A DNA stretch of 39,691 nucleotides from Novosphingobium hassiacum (GCF_014196055.1 NZ_JACICY010000019.1:1-39691); one strand, 5' to 3'. Shown: positions 9,126-18,486, numbered from the stretch's first letter. Made by a program: numbers and translations. The notes: generated from the sequence alone by a model not told the origin.

Positions 9126-10007
9126 TCAGTCGGCCACACGCCGCAGGTAGATCATAGGGCGCACTGCGGTTCCCTCAGCGTTAGACGGCACAAAATAGGC
9201 CCTCGATTTGGAGCCATGTGCCTGGTTGAGCGTTGCCGGTACCAATTCGAATAACTCTCGCTTGCCGGGCTCCCGATTGCGCCGCCAGTTGATAAGGTTC
9301 GTGATGAAGGTTGCGTCCGGAACATCGCTGAAATTGCGGCGAGCTGGCGTCCCAAAGAAGCGCTCGTCCTGCGAAGCAATCTTGAAGAGCCGTGCAACGT
9401 CCGCGATTAGCACGTCGTCGCTCTGCGAGAAGTGCCGCGCCATCAGCCAAGCGAGCATCAACTTGTCGAGGAATTCCTGGACCGGAAGTGTGCCATCCTT
9501 GATGATTCTGTCCGCTGCAGCGTGCGCCGACAGGACATATTCGACATCCGCAGGGATCTTGGCGATGACTGGATAATGTGGCGTCATCGACCATGCCCAG
9601 TTCTGGCCACTCTTGTCGCCGACCAGCACGAGGCGTCCCGCGAAAAACTGGTTATCTTTTACACCTGTCTGCACGCCCTCAAGCCGATGAAGAACCTCCA
9701 GTGCGAAGCGGCGGCGATTGTCTTGATGACGCATTTGGTCGATATGCCGGTCGATCGCATGCTGGGCTTCATCGATCTCGCGCTGCACGTCCGGTGTTGG
9801 CCGCAATGTATCTGGCAGATTCAGTGAAACCAGCTCTTGTTGCCGCTCGATAAGCGCGGGCGACATGTCGAGACCTACTGCACGCGTTTGACCCTGCCCT
9901 AGGATACGGGGGAGCTTTGCTGCAAGAATTCCCTTTGGGTTTGCAAGCAGACCGTGCTGCTCGACGAAGCGCTCGAACGCAGGGAATGGGGAGGCAGGAT
10001 CGGTCAT
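9126..10007 (-). CDS. unrecognised 293-aa protein in the BREX minus-strand operon
   Basis: I do not recognise this family. The protein is soluble with no signal peptide or membrane segment. The N-terminal 100 residues are mainly helical, with a charged stretch (EIDEAQHAIDRHIDQMRHQ) that could form a short coiled coil. The middle has a beta-rich part (FFAGRLVLVGDKSGQNWAW, then HYPVIAKIPADVEYVLS), followed by a helical segment of about 60 residues and a C-terminal part ending PMIYLRRVAD. No nuclease, kinase or P-loop motif is visible. It sits 13 nt downstream of the SF1 helicase gene and 17 nt upstream of brxD, so it is almost certainly co-expressed with the ATPases and may be an adaptor or sensor for them. 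Confidence 0.8.
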   Translation of the reverse strand: MTDPASPFPAFERFVEQHGLLANPKGILAAKLPRILGQGQTRAVGLDMSPALIERQQELVSLNLPDTLRPTPDVQREIDEAQHAIDRHIDQMRHQDNRRRFALEVLHRLEGVQTGVKDNQFFAGRLVLVGDKSGQNWAWSMTPHYPVIAKIPADVEYVLSAHAAADRIIKDGTLPVQEFLDKLMLAWLMARHFSQSDDVLIADVARLFKIASQDERFFGTPARRNFSDVPDATFITNLINWRRNREPGKRELFELVPATLNQAHGSKSRAYFVPSNAEGTAVRPMIYLRRVAD

Positions 10008-10020
10008 AATAGTCCTTAAC

Positions 10021-12312
10021 TCAAGCCTGCGTCACGTCGAACAGGCCTCGATCGACCTTGCGTAGCAGAGAGGGAAATTCACTTGCGATGAGTGCGAGGC
10101 GGCGCGCTGGCCGCGAAAGCGCAACGTAGGCGCGATTAAGCGTGAAGTTGAGCGCAGCGCTCTCAACATCCTCCAATCCGACGATAATGCAGGCATCGAA
10201 CTCCAAACCCTTGATCCGCTCGACCGAAGTCGTGAGTAGGCCTTCGCCGCTCGCCGCCCATGGCTCGGCCAGGGTAACGCCAGCTACCGTGAGTTCGGCC
10301 CGCAGTTTCATCATGGCCTCTTCGTCCTCGTTAATCTGAAGCAGGGCGATGCTTTCGATCGCCTGCGAGCGGCGAAGCACCGCAACGATCTGCTTGATCC
10401 GGAGGACGTGGTCCTGTGGTGGTGCGATGATCAACTGTGGCTTCTTGTCATCGAGCGCAGTGTTCGCCTCGAACGTGGGCCGCTCTCTGAAGGCGACCTC
10501 GTAGAAGCCTTGAAGAAAACGACCAATCTGGCGGCTTTGGCGCATGTTTTTTGCAAAGGGGTAGATTTGCTCCACTCCTTTACCCCGCAGTGACCGGCCG
10601 ACCTTGAATGCTTCCGCGTCCTTCATACCATGCACCGGACTAACGATCTGACGAAAGTCAGCAGAAACCGTTAGCGCGCCGTCGGGATCGACCAGTGAAC
10701 CGATCAGTGATGCCTCTGCCACGCAAAGGTCCTGTGCCTCATCAATTGCAACATGGGTCAAGCGTTGGGGGCCGATCATGGCCGGAGCAATTGCCGAGGG
10801 TATCTCCCTAAAGCGCCTCTGCGCTTCGGTCTCTTCGGGCAGGGCGAAACGCAATAGCCACGCAAGCCAGGGGCGATCCTCAGGTCCGTAGCCGCGGGCC
10901 TCCCATTCCTCGATCGCGGAACGCAGCACCGAGGTTTCGTCCACACGCGATCCAGTGCCGCGACGCATGCGATGCGCGGCTTCGGACGCGCGTCCTCCAA
11001 AATAGGCAGCAAGCGCGGCGAGCGGATCGTAGACGTGGAAGAGCCACTGCTGGAACAATTCGTCGAACCGTTCACGGGCGCGGCTGGACATCGCCTGGCG
11101 GGCAGCGTCATACTGGCGGGCAATTGCTAGGTGAACGCTCGTCATCCGCCATTGCGAGCGCAGCGGGTCTGCAGTGCGGCCTTCCTTCTGACTGTAGACT
11201 CGCAGGGCTTCGGCCAGCACCGCCAGCTGCTCTCGCGCGTCCGCGTCGTTGGTAGCCCACGCCGTGTTTGCCCCTGAACTTAGCCGTTCTGCAATCTGCG
11301 CTTCGTAGGCCTCCCACAACCGCCCCAAGTCATGATGATCTGACAAACCGAGAATTGCGGTGCGCGCTGCGAGTTCCAGCGGCTGCAGCTTGCGCTGCCG
11401 TGGCCGGGCATCATGTTTGTAAGGCCAGCTTTGATCCAGATATTCCGCAATATAGTCCGACACTGAACGGACTACGGAAACGGGGATGTCGAGCTGCTGC
11501 GAAAGCAGCACTTTCGCCTGCTCGGCCAGATTGTCGTTCGCCAGGAAAACGCGGGTCAACGCCGGCTCATAGCTCACCAGCCGACCACCTTCCTCTCGCT
11601 GATCCTGCTGGTCGAAAAGAAAACGGATCCGCTGAAACGCAACGGTCGTCTTGCCCGAGCCCGGTGCGCCGGTAACAATCATAAGGCCCGTCATGCGCGA
11701 GACAAATGCGTGCACCTGGTCAGGCGTCATGTTGAGTTTAACGGCCTTGAGGCCAGTTTTGGGTGCCACCGTCTGCAGGGGACGCACGGCACCTCCTGGC
11801 TGGTACACTCCCGAAATCGTTGGGAGCACTTCGTCGAAGCGGGCCCGAGCCATAGGCTCCACGCTTAGGAGCCTGTAGCCTAGTGTTCTGATGTCTTGAT
11901 AATCGCCAAGGTTCAGTGTGAGTGCATATTGCACGCCCGGATGCGTCCAGCTCAACACCGGCACCTTTGCACCATTCATCGTCAGCACCTGATTGGACGA
12001 ACTCTCGGTGTTGCAATACCAAAGTTGCTCCTGTTCGATACGCTTGCCGTTCGGCCCAGGAACTTCAGTGTAGACTTCAACCATGGCATGGAACGGCTGT
12101 TTGGTGATTGCCGCGAGCGAAGCATCGCGTGCATCCTCATAACCTAGCCGCGCCTTATCATATTCGGTTATGCCTCCAAGGCCTCCTACTGGCGCGAGGG
12201 ACTGGGCGGACTTGCCAGATTCGGAGATCGCAGCTGCTACCGCGATTTCGGCATTCTCTTGGTCGCGCGTGACGCGCTTTGCCAGTTCGTCCGCCTTAGC
12301 ATTCGTCGCCAT
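10021..12312 (-). CDS. SF1 UvrD/HelD-like helicase, first gene of the minus-strand BREX arm
   Basis: 763 aa. Walker A GAPGSGKT at 215-222, Walker B/motif II DEAQD at 524-528, and a motif V/VI region TSVERIKGLEF near 695-705 followed by NRAYVALSRPARR. The N-terminal 200 residues carry a HelD-like module before the P-loop (WYCNTESSSN, then PVLSWTHPGVQYAL), comparable to the region preceding the P-loop in HelD, which recycles RNA polymerase. It is first in the operon, starts at an ATG with GGGAGGA upstream, and diverges from the BREX core operon. It could act on stalled transcription or replication complexes. A generic UvrD-type DNA helicase is the alternative. Confidence 0.8.
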   Translation of the reverse strand: MATNAKADELAKRVTRDQENAEIAVAAAISESGKSAQSLAPVGGLGGITEYDKARLGYEDARDASLAAITKQPFHAMVEVYTEVPGPNGKRIEQEQLWYCNTESSSNQVLTMNGAKVPVLSWTHPGVQYALTLNLGDYQDIRTLGYRLLSVEPMARARFDEVLPTISGVYQPGGAVRPLQTVAPKTGLKAVKLNMTPDQVHAFVSRMTGLMIVTGAPGSGKTTVAFQRIRFLFDQQDQREEGGRLVSYEPALTRVFLANDNLAEQAKVLLSQQLDIPVSVVRSVSDYIAEYLDQSWPYKHDARPRQRKLQPLELAARTAILGLSDHHDLGRLWEAYEAQIAERLSSGANTAWATNDADAREQLAVLAEALRVYSQKEGRTADPLRSQWRMTSVHLAIARQYDAARQAMSSRARERFDELFQQWLFHVYDPLAALAAYFGGRASEAAHRMRRGTGSRVDETSVLRSAIEEWEARGYGPEDRPWLAWLLRFALPEETEAQRRFREIPSAIAPAMIGPQRLTHVAIDEAQDLCVAEASLIGSLVDPDGALTVSADFRQIVSPVHGMKDAEAFKVGRSLRGKGVEQIYPFAKNMRQSRQIGRFLQGFYEVAFRERPTFEANTALDDKKPQLIIAPPQDHVLRIKQIVAVLRRSQAIESIALLQINEDEEAMMKLRAELTVAGVTLAEPWAASGEGLLTTSVERIKGLEFDACIIVGLEDVESAALNFTLNRAYVALSRPARRLALIASEFPSLLRKVDRGLFDVTQA

Positions 12313-12808
12313 AAATCCTCCCGTGAGAATGCTTCAAGCCACCGGGGTAAGCTCTGCATTATTTCGTTTTAATCGACAAGCCGTCCTGGTTCCGATGATT
12401 CCAAATTCTCGCGCGCGCGCGTGCGCGCGAGGCGAAACCTCGTATCGAGCACTCGGATCGGTGTGGAGGGAGTCTTGAACAAAACACGTTGGCGGCCGGA
12501 TCACGGCGACCAAACGCATCGCGCCGCAATTAACGAGAATTCCTGTCTAGACCGCAGCATGGCGGCCCGCCTTTTCATTGCCAATGCACGATTATGCCGG
12601 TCTATCTCGCGGCTTTGAATGGTCTTGAGGGGGGCTCGAACTGCCACACCGAATCACCCGCTCCGCCCCAGCGCCTAATCAAGTGGAAGATATGCGCAGC
12701 CATGGCGCTGGCCGTGGTCGAGTTTTACTGGATTTTCTACATTCTTCCTCTATTTTCTCACGCGGTGACAGCCATTGACGATGGAGTCGGCAATTGGAGA
12801 GCGATGTG
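12313..12808. promoter_or_regulatory. divergent control region between the two BREX arms
   Basis: 496 nt separate the two divergently transcribed arms. I find no convincing gene here: a 71-codon frame at 12594-12809 has no matching ribosome-binding site or recognisable family. The left part holds a long CG-alternating palindrome (see separate entry), and CTCG-TAT-CGAG follows about 10 nt later. The right part is AT-richer (TTTTACTGGATTTTCTAC), suitable for the core operon promoter, but no -35/-10 pair was clear enough to mark. Both arms must start here, so coordinated control is likely. Confidence 0.5.
12408..12431. repeat. CG-alternating palindrome, possible operator or Z-DNA-prone site
   Basis: CTCGCGCGC (12408-12416) and GCGCGCGAG (12423-12431) are perfect inverted arms around GCGCGT. 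The tract is almost pure alternating pyrimidine-purine, prone to Z-DNA or cruciform under supercoiling. It lies about 95 nt upstream of the SF1 helicase start, in the divergent BREX control region. Confidence 0.6.
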
Positions 12809-12973
12809 ATGACCATCAGGGAGGTTGCCGACTATCTCAAGCTGGCTGAGAAAACCGCCTATCGCCTGGCCGCGGATGGCAAGATCCCTGGCTTCAAGGT
12901 TGGTGCCTCGTGGCGTTTTCGGAAAAGCGAAATTGACCGATGGATTGTCGCTCAAGAGCAAGGGCGAAATTGA
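12809..12973 (+). CDS. excisionase-type (HTH_17) DNA-binding protein heading the BREX core operon
   Basis: 54 aa from the ATG at 12809, preceded by GGAGAG about 8 nt upstream. The whole protein is one winged helix-turn-helix of the MerR/excisionase class: TIREVADYLKLAEKTAYRLA, then KIPGFKVG, then WRFRKSEIDRW, the hallmark pattern of HTH_17. The stop is 3 nt before brxE, so it is the first cistron of the BREX core operon. A lone DNA-binding domain here is best explained as an autoregulator of the divergent promoters or as a DNA-tethering component. An excisionase for the island is the other option, but no integrase is in the window. Confidence 0.85.
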   Translation: MTIREVADYLKLAEKTAYRLAADGKIPGFKVGASWRFRKSEIDRWIVAQEQGRN

Positions 12974-12976
12974 ACC

Positions 12977-13480
12977 ATGGGTAATATGATGGACTCTGCT
13001 CTACTACCGGTGTTGAAAGTCAGATTGCTTGTCAGTTTTCTGGGCGAGCGGGCGCAGTTTGGTTGGTGGCCGACGGCATTTTATGATGCGTCAGGCCGAC
13101 TCTTTCTCGAACCTATATTTTCGAAAACACCGCAACTCGCCCAGTATCATGGCGTTGTCGAGGCAGCACGTCGCCTGCACGACGAGCACTTAAGCGTTGG
13201 AACCTATCACCTTTTCCGCCTGCCTGAGGAGTTGGAACAAGATCTCCATTTACTCGTCCAAGGGGGAGCTGAGGAGTTGTCTCCGGCAGTCCTCTTTCGA
13301 GATAAACAAACGGCGCTTGAGGCCCTCACCGATAAAGCAGGCTCAGCAAAGAAGGGCGGGGTTGGCCCGGTAGCAATCGGAAACGTAGGTGATATTTCCG
13401 ATCATCTCAAAGATATTGCCTCAGTTTATGCTGGGGCTTTCTCGTCCAACGCCCAATCCTTTCCTTACCTGGCAGGCTGA
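12977..13480 (+). CDS. brxE: BrxE family protein (BREX type 6 marker)
   Basis: 167 aa. Conserved blocks LGERAQFGWW (22-31), EAARRLHDE (62-70) and YHLFRLP (77-83) agree with my recollection of BrxE. Small, soluble, no enzymatic motif. BrxE is the signature of type 6 BREX, where it precedes brxA; the same order is seen here, with 2 nt between the stop of brxE and the GTG of brxA. Molecular role is unknown in the literature I know. The C-terminal third (after residue 110) is Gly/Ala/Ser-rich and less conserved. Confidence 0.8.
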   Translation: MGNMMDSALLPVLKVRLLVSFLGERAQFGWWPTAFYDASGRLFLEPIFSKTPQLAQYHGVVEAARRLHDEHLSVGTYHLFRLPEELEQDLHLLVQGGAEELSPAVLFRDKQTALEALTDKAGSAKKGGVGPVAIGNVGDISDHLKDIASVYAGAFSSNAQSFPYLAG

Positions 13481-13482
13481 TC

Positions 13483-14271
13483 GTGTCTGACCGGAAGCCA
13501 TACGATACTAACCTAGCGATGGGCCTAGGCCTCATTGATGAAACCAAAGAACTGCTTCAGGTTTGGTTGCCCGGGCAGCCTGCTGTTGAACTGTATCAAA
13601 AGGTTCTGAGCTCCGGCAAGCTGGCTGGAGGGTCGGCCTATCGGCTAAGAAACATTGTAGTTCGGTGCTTCTCTCCTAGGTATTTGATACAGAATGGAGC
13701 ACCAGCTTCCCGATTGAAGATATTGTTGCCAGTTCTGACCGCCTCAGAAATGCGGCAGTTACTCTACCTATACACGTGCCGCGCTAACCCCGTCTTGGCT
13801 GATTTCGTGCGTGAGGCTTACTGGGAAGCATACGAGTCGTCGGCCCGCGTTATGACAAAAGAGAGCGCCGAGCATTTCGTTCGCAGAGCGATCGATGATG
13901 GCAAGACATCCTCACGGTGGGCAGAGGGACAGATTGAGCGCATGGGGCGCTACCTGATGGGTTGCTGCTCGGATTTCGGATTGCTTGGAAGTCGAATGAA
14001 GGGCGGGCGTCTGATCAACACCATTAGAATTGAGCAGAAGGTAGTCGCCTATCTGGCGCATGATCTCCATTTTTCTGAACTGGGTGACAACGCAATTCTT
14101 GCGCATCACGATTGGAAACTTTTTGGCCTCACGCGCGAAGATGTGCTGGAGGAGCTGAAGAAGCTCTCCCTCAAGGGACATTTTATTATCCAAGCCGCTG
14201 GCGACGTCGTTCGGATCAGCTGGAAGCAACCAAGCATGGAGGCGCTTTGCGATGTCCTCTCTCAGGGCTGA
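13483..14271 (+). CDS. brxA: BrxA (DUF1819), NusB-like BREX protein
   Basis: 262 aa from GTG at 13483. N-terminal YDTNLAMGLGLIDETKELL and the block SAYRLRNIVVRCFSPRYL fit DUF1819/BrxA, a small NusB-like helical DNA-binding protein required in several BREX systems. The length is slightly above the usual 200-250 aa. The last 20 nt overlap brxB in another frame, indicating translational coupling. It is in the standard brxA-brxB-brxC order. Base composition here is somewhat lower in GC than in the flanking plasmid genes. Confidence 0.88.
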   Translation: MSDRKPYDTNLAMGLGLIDETKELLQVWLPGQPAVELYQKVLSSGKLAGGSAYRLRNIVVRCFSPRYLIQNGAPASRLKILLPVLTASEMRQLLYLYTCRANPVLADFVREAYWEAYESSARVMTKESAEHFVRRAIDDGKTSSRWAEGQIERMGRYLMGCCSDFGLLGSRMKGGRLINTIRIEQKVVAYLAHDLHFSELGDNAILAHHDWKLFGLTREDVLEELKKLSLKGHFIIQAAGDVVRISWKQPSMEALCDVLSQG

Positions 14272-14827
14272 TTTTGACGAATTGCGCGAGCGCATACGGC
14301 ATGGTCGCGAACTCGGGCATGCGAGCTTCGAACCTATTTACTATCTGATCTTTCCGCCGGAGCAGATCCTGGAGGTAAAGCGCCAAACCCCTGCGTGGCT
14401 GGCGAAACTTCACCAGGAGGGTTGGGACGTTCACACGTTTTCGATTGCAGAGAGCCTGTGGGACCTCCTTCAGAAGGATCCGTTCTGGTCGCTCTGCCTC
14501 GCGGAAGACAAAGCGTCCCCTCTCGACTGGATGCGCACCAACAAGGCACTTGCCGACATTGTGACATCTGGTGGTGGGCTTCTTAACCGCCTGGCAGAAG
14601 CGCTAAAGCCTTTGGAAGCCAAGCCGAATGCGCTGCTGCTGGTAACGGATCTGGAGGCGCTCCATCCGTTCTTGCGCATCGGGGCAATCGAAAGCCAGCT
14701 TCAAGGACAATTTCATGTGCCAACGGTGTTCCTTTACCCCGGTGTTCGAACAGGGAAAACTCGCCTGAAATTCCTCGGCTTCTATCCCGAGGATGGTAAT
14801 TACCGGTCCGTCCATGTCGGCGGTTAA
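14252..14827 (+). CDS. brxB: BrxB (DUF1788) BREX protein
   Basis: 191 aa, the usual size. Typical DUF1788 features are visible: N-terminal helix DFDELRERIRHG, then YYLIFPPEQILEV, a helix-rich centre, and the C-terminal LLVTDLEALHPFLRI and FHVPTVFLYPG blocks. BrxB is an essential component of most BREX types with no known catalytic motif and probably scaffolds PglZ and BrxC. It starts inside brxA (20-nt overlap) and is followed 30 nt later by brxC. Confidence 0.9.
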   Translation: MSSLRADFDELRERIRHGRELGHASFEPIYYLIFPPEQILEVKRQTPAWLAKLHQEGWDVHTFSIAESLWDLLQKDPFWSLCLAEDKASPLDWMRTNKALADIVTSGGGLLNRLAEALKPLEAKPNALLLVTDLEALHPFLRIGAIESQLQGQFHVPTVFLYPGVRTGKTRLKFLGFYPEDGNYRSVHVGG

Positions 14828-14857
14828 AATGCAAAGAATAGGCTGGGGTACTACGCT

Positions 14858-17800
14858 GTGAGCATTCGGGAATTATTTGATCCGTCCAAGGACATTTATC
14901 GGACGATCGAGAAGGTCATCACTTATGGTGCTGCCCAAGAAGACCGGCTGAAGGCTGAAATCTCTGAATATGTGGTCACGGAGAGCATCGAGGAGCAATT
15001 CCGCAAGCTCCTTGATCGCATGCAGATGGCCATGGAGGCTGGTGGCGAGAACGAAGTGGGAGTCTGGGTGTCCGGCTTCTATGGCTCGGGCAAGAGCTCC
15101 TTCACCAAATATCTCGGCCTCGCCTTCGACAACCAACGAACGATCGACGGAACTCCGTTCATCAAGCACCTGCAAGATCGTTTGCACAAGCCCCAGACCA
15201 AAGCGCTGCTCAGCACTGTTGCCCAACGCTTCCCTGCAGCCGTTGTCTTACTCGATCTTGCCAGTGAGATGCTTGCCGGGGCAACCATGGAGGAGGTTTC
15301 CACGGTTCTCTACTTCAAGGTTCTTCAGTGGGCTGGCTATTCGCGCAATCTAAAGGTCGCAGCCTTCGAGCGGATGATCGAAAAGGAGAATCGTACTGAT
15401 GAGTTGCATCGGCGCGTTGGAGAAGCCTTGCCCGGCGCCACCTGGGATCGAGTTCAGAACAATCCCCTCGCGATCGATGGGCTTATTCCGAAAATTGCAC
15501 ACGAAATGTATCCGGGGCTGTTCCCGGAGACGAAGTCATTTTCGTCGAGCACGGACGGATTTTTTCAGTTCGAGGATCAACGTGTCCAAGAGATGATCGA
15601 TATTGTCCGAGAAAAAAGCGGCAAGCAGAACATCATCTTCATCATCGACGAAGTCGGGCAGTATGTCGCATCACGTGACAACTTGATCCTCAATCTCGAT
15701 GGCTTGGCAAAAAACCTTAAGCGTCTAGGCGACGGCAAGGTCTGGATTATATCCACGGCACAGCAGACCCTGACCGAGGATGATCCGCGCGCTGCCCTCA
15801 ATTCGGACAAGCTTTATAAGCTCAAGGATCGCTTCCCGATCCAGATTGATCTCGAATCGAGCGATATCAAAGAAATTTGTTATCGCCGTTTGCTTGGGAA
15901 ATCCCCTGCGGGCGAAGAGCAGCTAGGAAAGCTGTTCGACACTCACGGCCAAGCGCTTCGACACAATACAAAGCTGCAGGATGCAAAGTACTACGACGCC
16001 GACTTCAGCCGCGAAACATTCATCAATCTCTACCCCTTCCTGCCTGCACATTTTGACATCCTTTTGCATCTTTTGGGTGCGCTGGCTAAATCGACTGGTG
16101 GCATTGGGCTGCGGTCTGCCATCAAGGTCGTCCAGGACGTACTCAAGGGTGAAGGCGGCTCGACGGCGATGGCCGATCAGCCTGTTGGCTGGCTCGCAAC
16201 AACCGTTACGCTCTACGACGAACTTGAAAAGGACATTCGGCGCGCCTTCCCCTCAATCCACCAAGCGGTCGGCAAGGTTCTTATTCGGTTCCCAGACACG
16301 CAGCGCCACCAGGACATTGCCAAATCTGTCGCGGTCTTACAAATTCTGGGCAACTTGCCTGTCACAGTGCAGAACGTCGCCAGCCTGATGCAGCCGTTGG
16401 TCGCGGCAGCCTCTCAGCTCGAAGATGTGCGCAAGGCAGCCGACGAGATGCTCGGCGATGTTCATGTCCCACTGGGTGAGAAGGATGGAAATCTTGTATT
16501 TCTGAGTGAGAAGCTTCGGGATATCGAACAGGAACGCGGCGCGCTGGCCCTACGTTCGGTCGACGTACGTCGTGCCTTTAATGACGCTCTGCGTGAAGCC
16601 TTTGATCCACTGCCACGGGTCAATCTACACGGGACGTTAGCTGTTGCCTCAGGGCTCAAGGTGCAAACAGGCAGTGCAGTGACCAGCCTTGCTGGCGATC
16701 AAAATCCCATACAGACAATCGTCGAGTTGGTGCCGGTCGCAGATTATGACACGGCGCGCAACCGCCTACTTGATGACTCGCGCAGCCGAACCGGGCGGAA
16801 TGTGATTGGTCTTTTGGCCAGAGCAAATCCCGACTTGGATGAACTAGCGAACGAAATTTACCGTAGCCAACGGATAGCTGAGCTGCATCGCAACGAACCT
16901 GATCAAGAGGTCCGTGACTATTGCGCGGGGCAGCTGGATCGGGCGAGCAAGCTTGCAGTTCAGTTACAGAGCAAGATTAAACAGACCCTGCAGGGTGGAT
17001 CGTTCGTTTTTCGCGGCCAGGCTACCGCGGTCACGGCACTCAACGTGGACTTGCTGGAGGCGACGAAAAAGCTTCTCGGTGACGTCGCTGAGCAGGTGTA
17101 CGATCGGTATGCTGAAGCGCCGGTGCGGGCCGCAACGGATTGCGCCGAAAAATTCCTCAAGGTTGCGAACCCTTCGGCTATCAGCAGCGCGCTGGATCCG
17201 CTCGGGCTAGTGCAAACGGTCGCGGGTCGCGCGACTTTCCGCAGCGACCACAAGGCGATGATCAGCATCCGCGATTACATCGACAAGCGGGGCACAGTCG
17301 ATGGCAAGCGGCTACTCGATGACTTCAGCAGTGATCCTTTTGGCTGGTCGCCCGACACAACCCGCTACATCCTCGCGGCGATGCTGATCGGGGGGGAGAT
17401 CAAGCTCAAGGTTTCTGGACGCGAGGTCACTGCGGCAGGTCAGCAGGCGATCGACGCCCTGAAAACCAACAATTCATTCAAGCCAATCGGTGTTGCGCTC
17501 CGCGACGAACGCCCGTCGATCGAAACGCTGGGTCGTGCAGCAGAGCGGTTGACCGAATTGGTCGGTGATACGGTCATTCCCCTTGAACAGGAAATCAGCA
17601 AGGTCGCCACGAAATTTTTCCCTCGCTTCCAACATGATTACGGATCTCTGTCGGAAAAGTTGAACGGCTTAGGGCTCGGCGGTAGCGATCGGATTATCAC
17701 CCTGAATCAGGACCTCGCGGATGTCCTGTTCACCGACGCTTCCGATGCACCTCAGCGATTGGGAGCCGAGAATTCTGCCATCTACGATAATTTGAGATGG

Positions 17801-18484
17801 GCGGTCGAGGTGAAACGGGCACTTGATAATGGCCTTGATGTGACCGTGCGTGCACTGCAGTCCCATCGCCATGAAATCGATGAGCTGCCGAACACCGGCG
17901 CCCCTGGGGAACTCAGAAAAGAGTTAGGCGAAGACCTGGTCAACTTGTCCGAGCGACTGAAGAAGGAGGATTTCTTCAAGCACACTGCCGACCTCAATTC
18001 GTTGCTCACGCACATCAAAGGGCGCGTTCGTGACACGGTTCAATCATTGTCAGAGCAGCAGAGACTGAGATTGAAGGATGGCGTTGAAGACTTACAGCGT
18101 CTGCCGGAGTGGTCGGGCCTGACACAGGAAGATCGTGGCAATGTGGTCGAGCGGCTGGAAGCATTGGCGCTGACCGTTTCTGAGGACCTATCCGGCCTCA
18201 AGAAGCTGCTGGCACGCGATTACGATATCAGCAGCACGATCGACGATCTGAAGCGATCGATAGCCCGCCAGGAGCAGGAGAGGCGGCGGATGGAGCTTGA
18301 GGAGGAAGTAGGCAAGAGCGGGGGACGCGACCGTACCACGTTCTCTCGCTCCGTTCCTGTTCCGTGCAAAGTTGCCTCAGCCAGCGAACTGGACATGCTG
18401 ATCCAGGCGCTGAACGAGTTGAAAACCCAATTGGCCCTTTATGACGATATCGACATCTCGTTCGTGCTTGGCGGGGACGCATAA
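14858..18484 (+). CDS. brxC: BrxC, large BREX ATPase
   Basis: 1208 aa from GTG at 14858, the expected size for BrxC (PglY-like). Walker A GFYGSGKS (73-80) and Walker B FIIDEVGQY (D264, E265) define the AAA-like module in the first 350 residues. The remainder is mostly helical, with a strongly charged coiled-coil-like stretch near the C-terminus (EQERRRMELEEEV). The N-terminal IRELFDPSKDIYRTIEKV is a BrxC hallmark. BrxC is needed for both methylation and exclusion and is thought to assemble the other Brx proteins. The pglX ATG begins 2 nt after its TAA stop. Confidence 0.93.
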   Translation: MSIRELFDPSKDIYRTIEKVITYGAAQEDRLKAEISEYVVTESIEEQFRKLLDRMQMAMEAGGENEVGVWVSGFYGSGKSSFTKYLGLAFDNQRTIDGTPFIKHLQDRLHKPQTKALLSTVAQRFPAAVVLLDLASEMLAGATMEEVSTVLYFKVLQWAGYSRNLKVAAFERMIEKENRTDELHRRVGEALPGATWDRVQNNPLAIDGLIPKIAHEMYPGLFPETKSFSSSTDGFFQFEDQRVQEMIDIVREKSGKQNIIFIIDEVGQYVASRDNLILNLDGLAKNLKRLGDGKVWIISTAQQTLTEDDPRAALNSDKLYKLKDRFPIQIDLESSDIKEICYRRLLGKSPAGEEQLGKLFDTHGQALRHNTKLQDAKYYDADFSRETFINLYPFLPAHFDILLHLLGALAKSTGGIGLRSAIKVVQDVLKGEGGSTAMADQPVGWLATTVTLYDELEKDIRRAFPSIHQAVGKVLIRFPDTQRHQDIAKSVAVLQILGNLPVTVQNVASLMQPLVAAASQLEDVRKAADEMLGDVHVPLGEKDGNLVFLSEKLRDIEQERGALALRSVDVRRAFNDALREAFDPLPRVNLHGTLAVASGLKVQTGSAVTSLAGDQNPIQTIVELVPVADYDTARNRLLDDSRSRTGRNVIGLLARANPDLDELANEIYRSQRIAELHRNEPDQEVRDYCAGQLDRASKLAVQLQSKIKQTLQGGSFVFRGQATAVTALNVDLLEATKKLLGDVAEQVYDRYAEAPVRAATDCAEKFLKVANPSAISSALDPLGLVQTVAGRATFRSDHKAMISIRDYIDKRGTVDGKRLLDDFSSDPFGWSPDTTRYILAAMLIGGEIKLKVSGREVTAAGQQAIDALKTNNSFKPIGVALRDERPSIETLGRAAERLTELVGDTVIPLEQEISKVATKFFPRFQHDYGSLSEKLNGLGLGGSDRIITLNQDLADVLFTDASDAPQRLGAENSAIYDNLRWAVEVKRALDNGLDVTVRALQSHRHEIDELPNTGAPGELRKELGEDLVNLSERLKKEDFFKHTADLNSLLTHIKGRVRDTVQSLSEQQRLRLKDGVEDLQRLPEWSGLTQEDRGNVVERLEALALTVSEDLSGLKKLLARDYDISSTIDDLKRSIARQEQERRRMELEEEVGKSGGRDRTTFSRSVPVPCKVASASELDMLIQALNELKTQLALYDDIDISFVLGGDA

Positions 18485-18486
18485 GC

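Noticed and set aside
9126..10007. TerB-like tellurite-resistance domain in the 293-aa protein
   Set aside because: DUF2791 ATPases sometimes neighbour TerB proteins, but I could not see the acidic metal-binding helices of TerB.
12620..12660. tRNA-like 3' end on the minus strand (a GTTCGAG-like loop followed by a CCA-like end), a possible attachment site
   Set aside because: The T-stem does not pair, no acceptor partner or anticodon arm was found, and no matching copy was seen at the other island edge.
12594..12809. 71-codon plus-strand frame with a hydrophobic stretch before the HTH gene
   Set aside because: No ribosome-binding site, no family resemblance, Cys/Pro-rich start; more likely promoter DNA.
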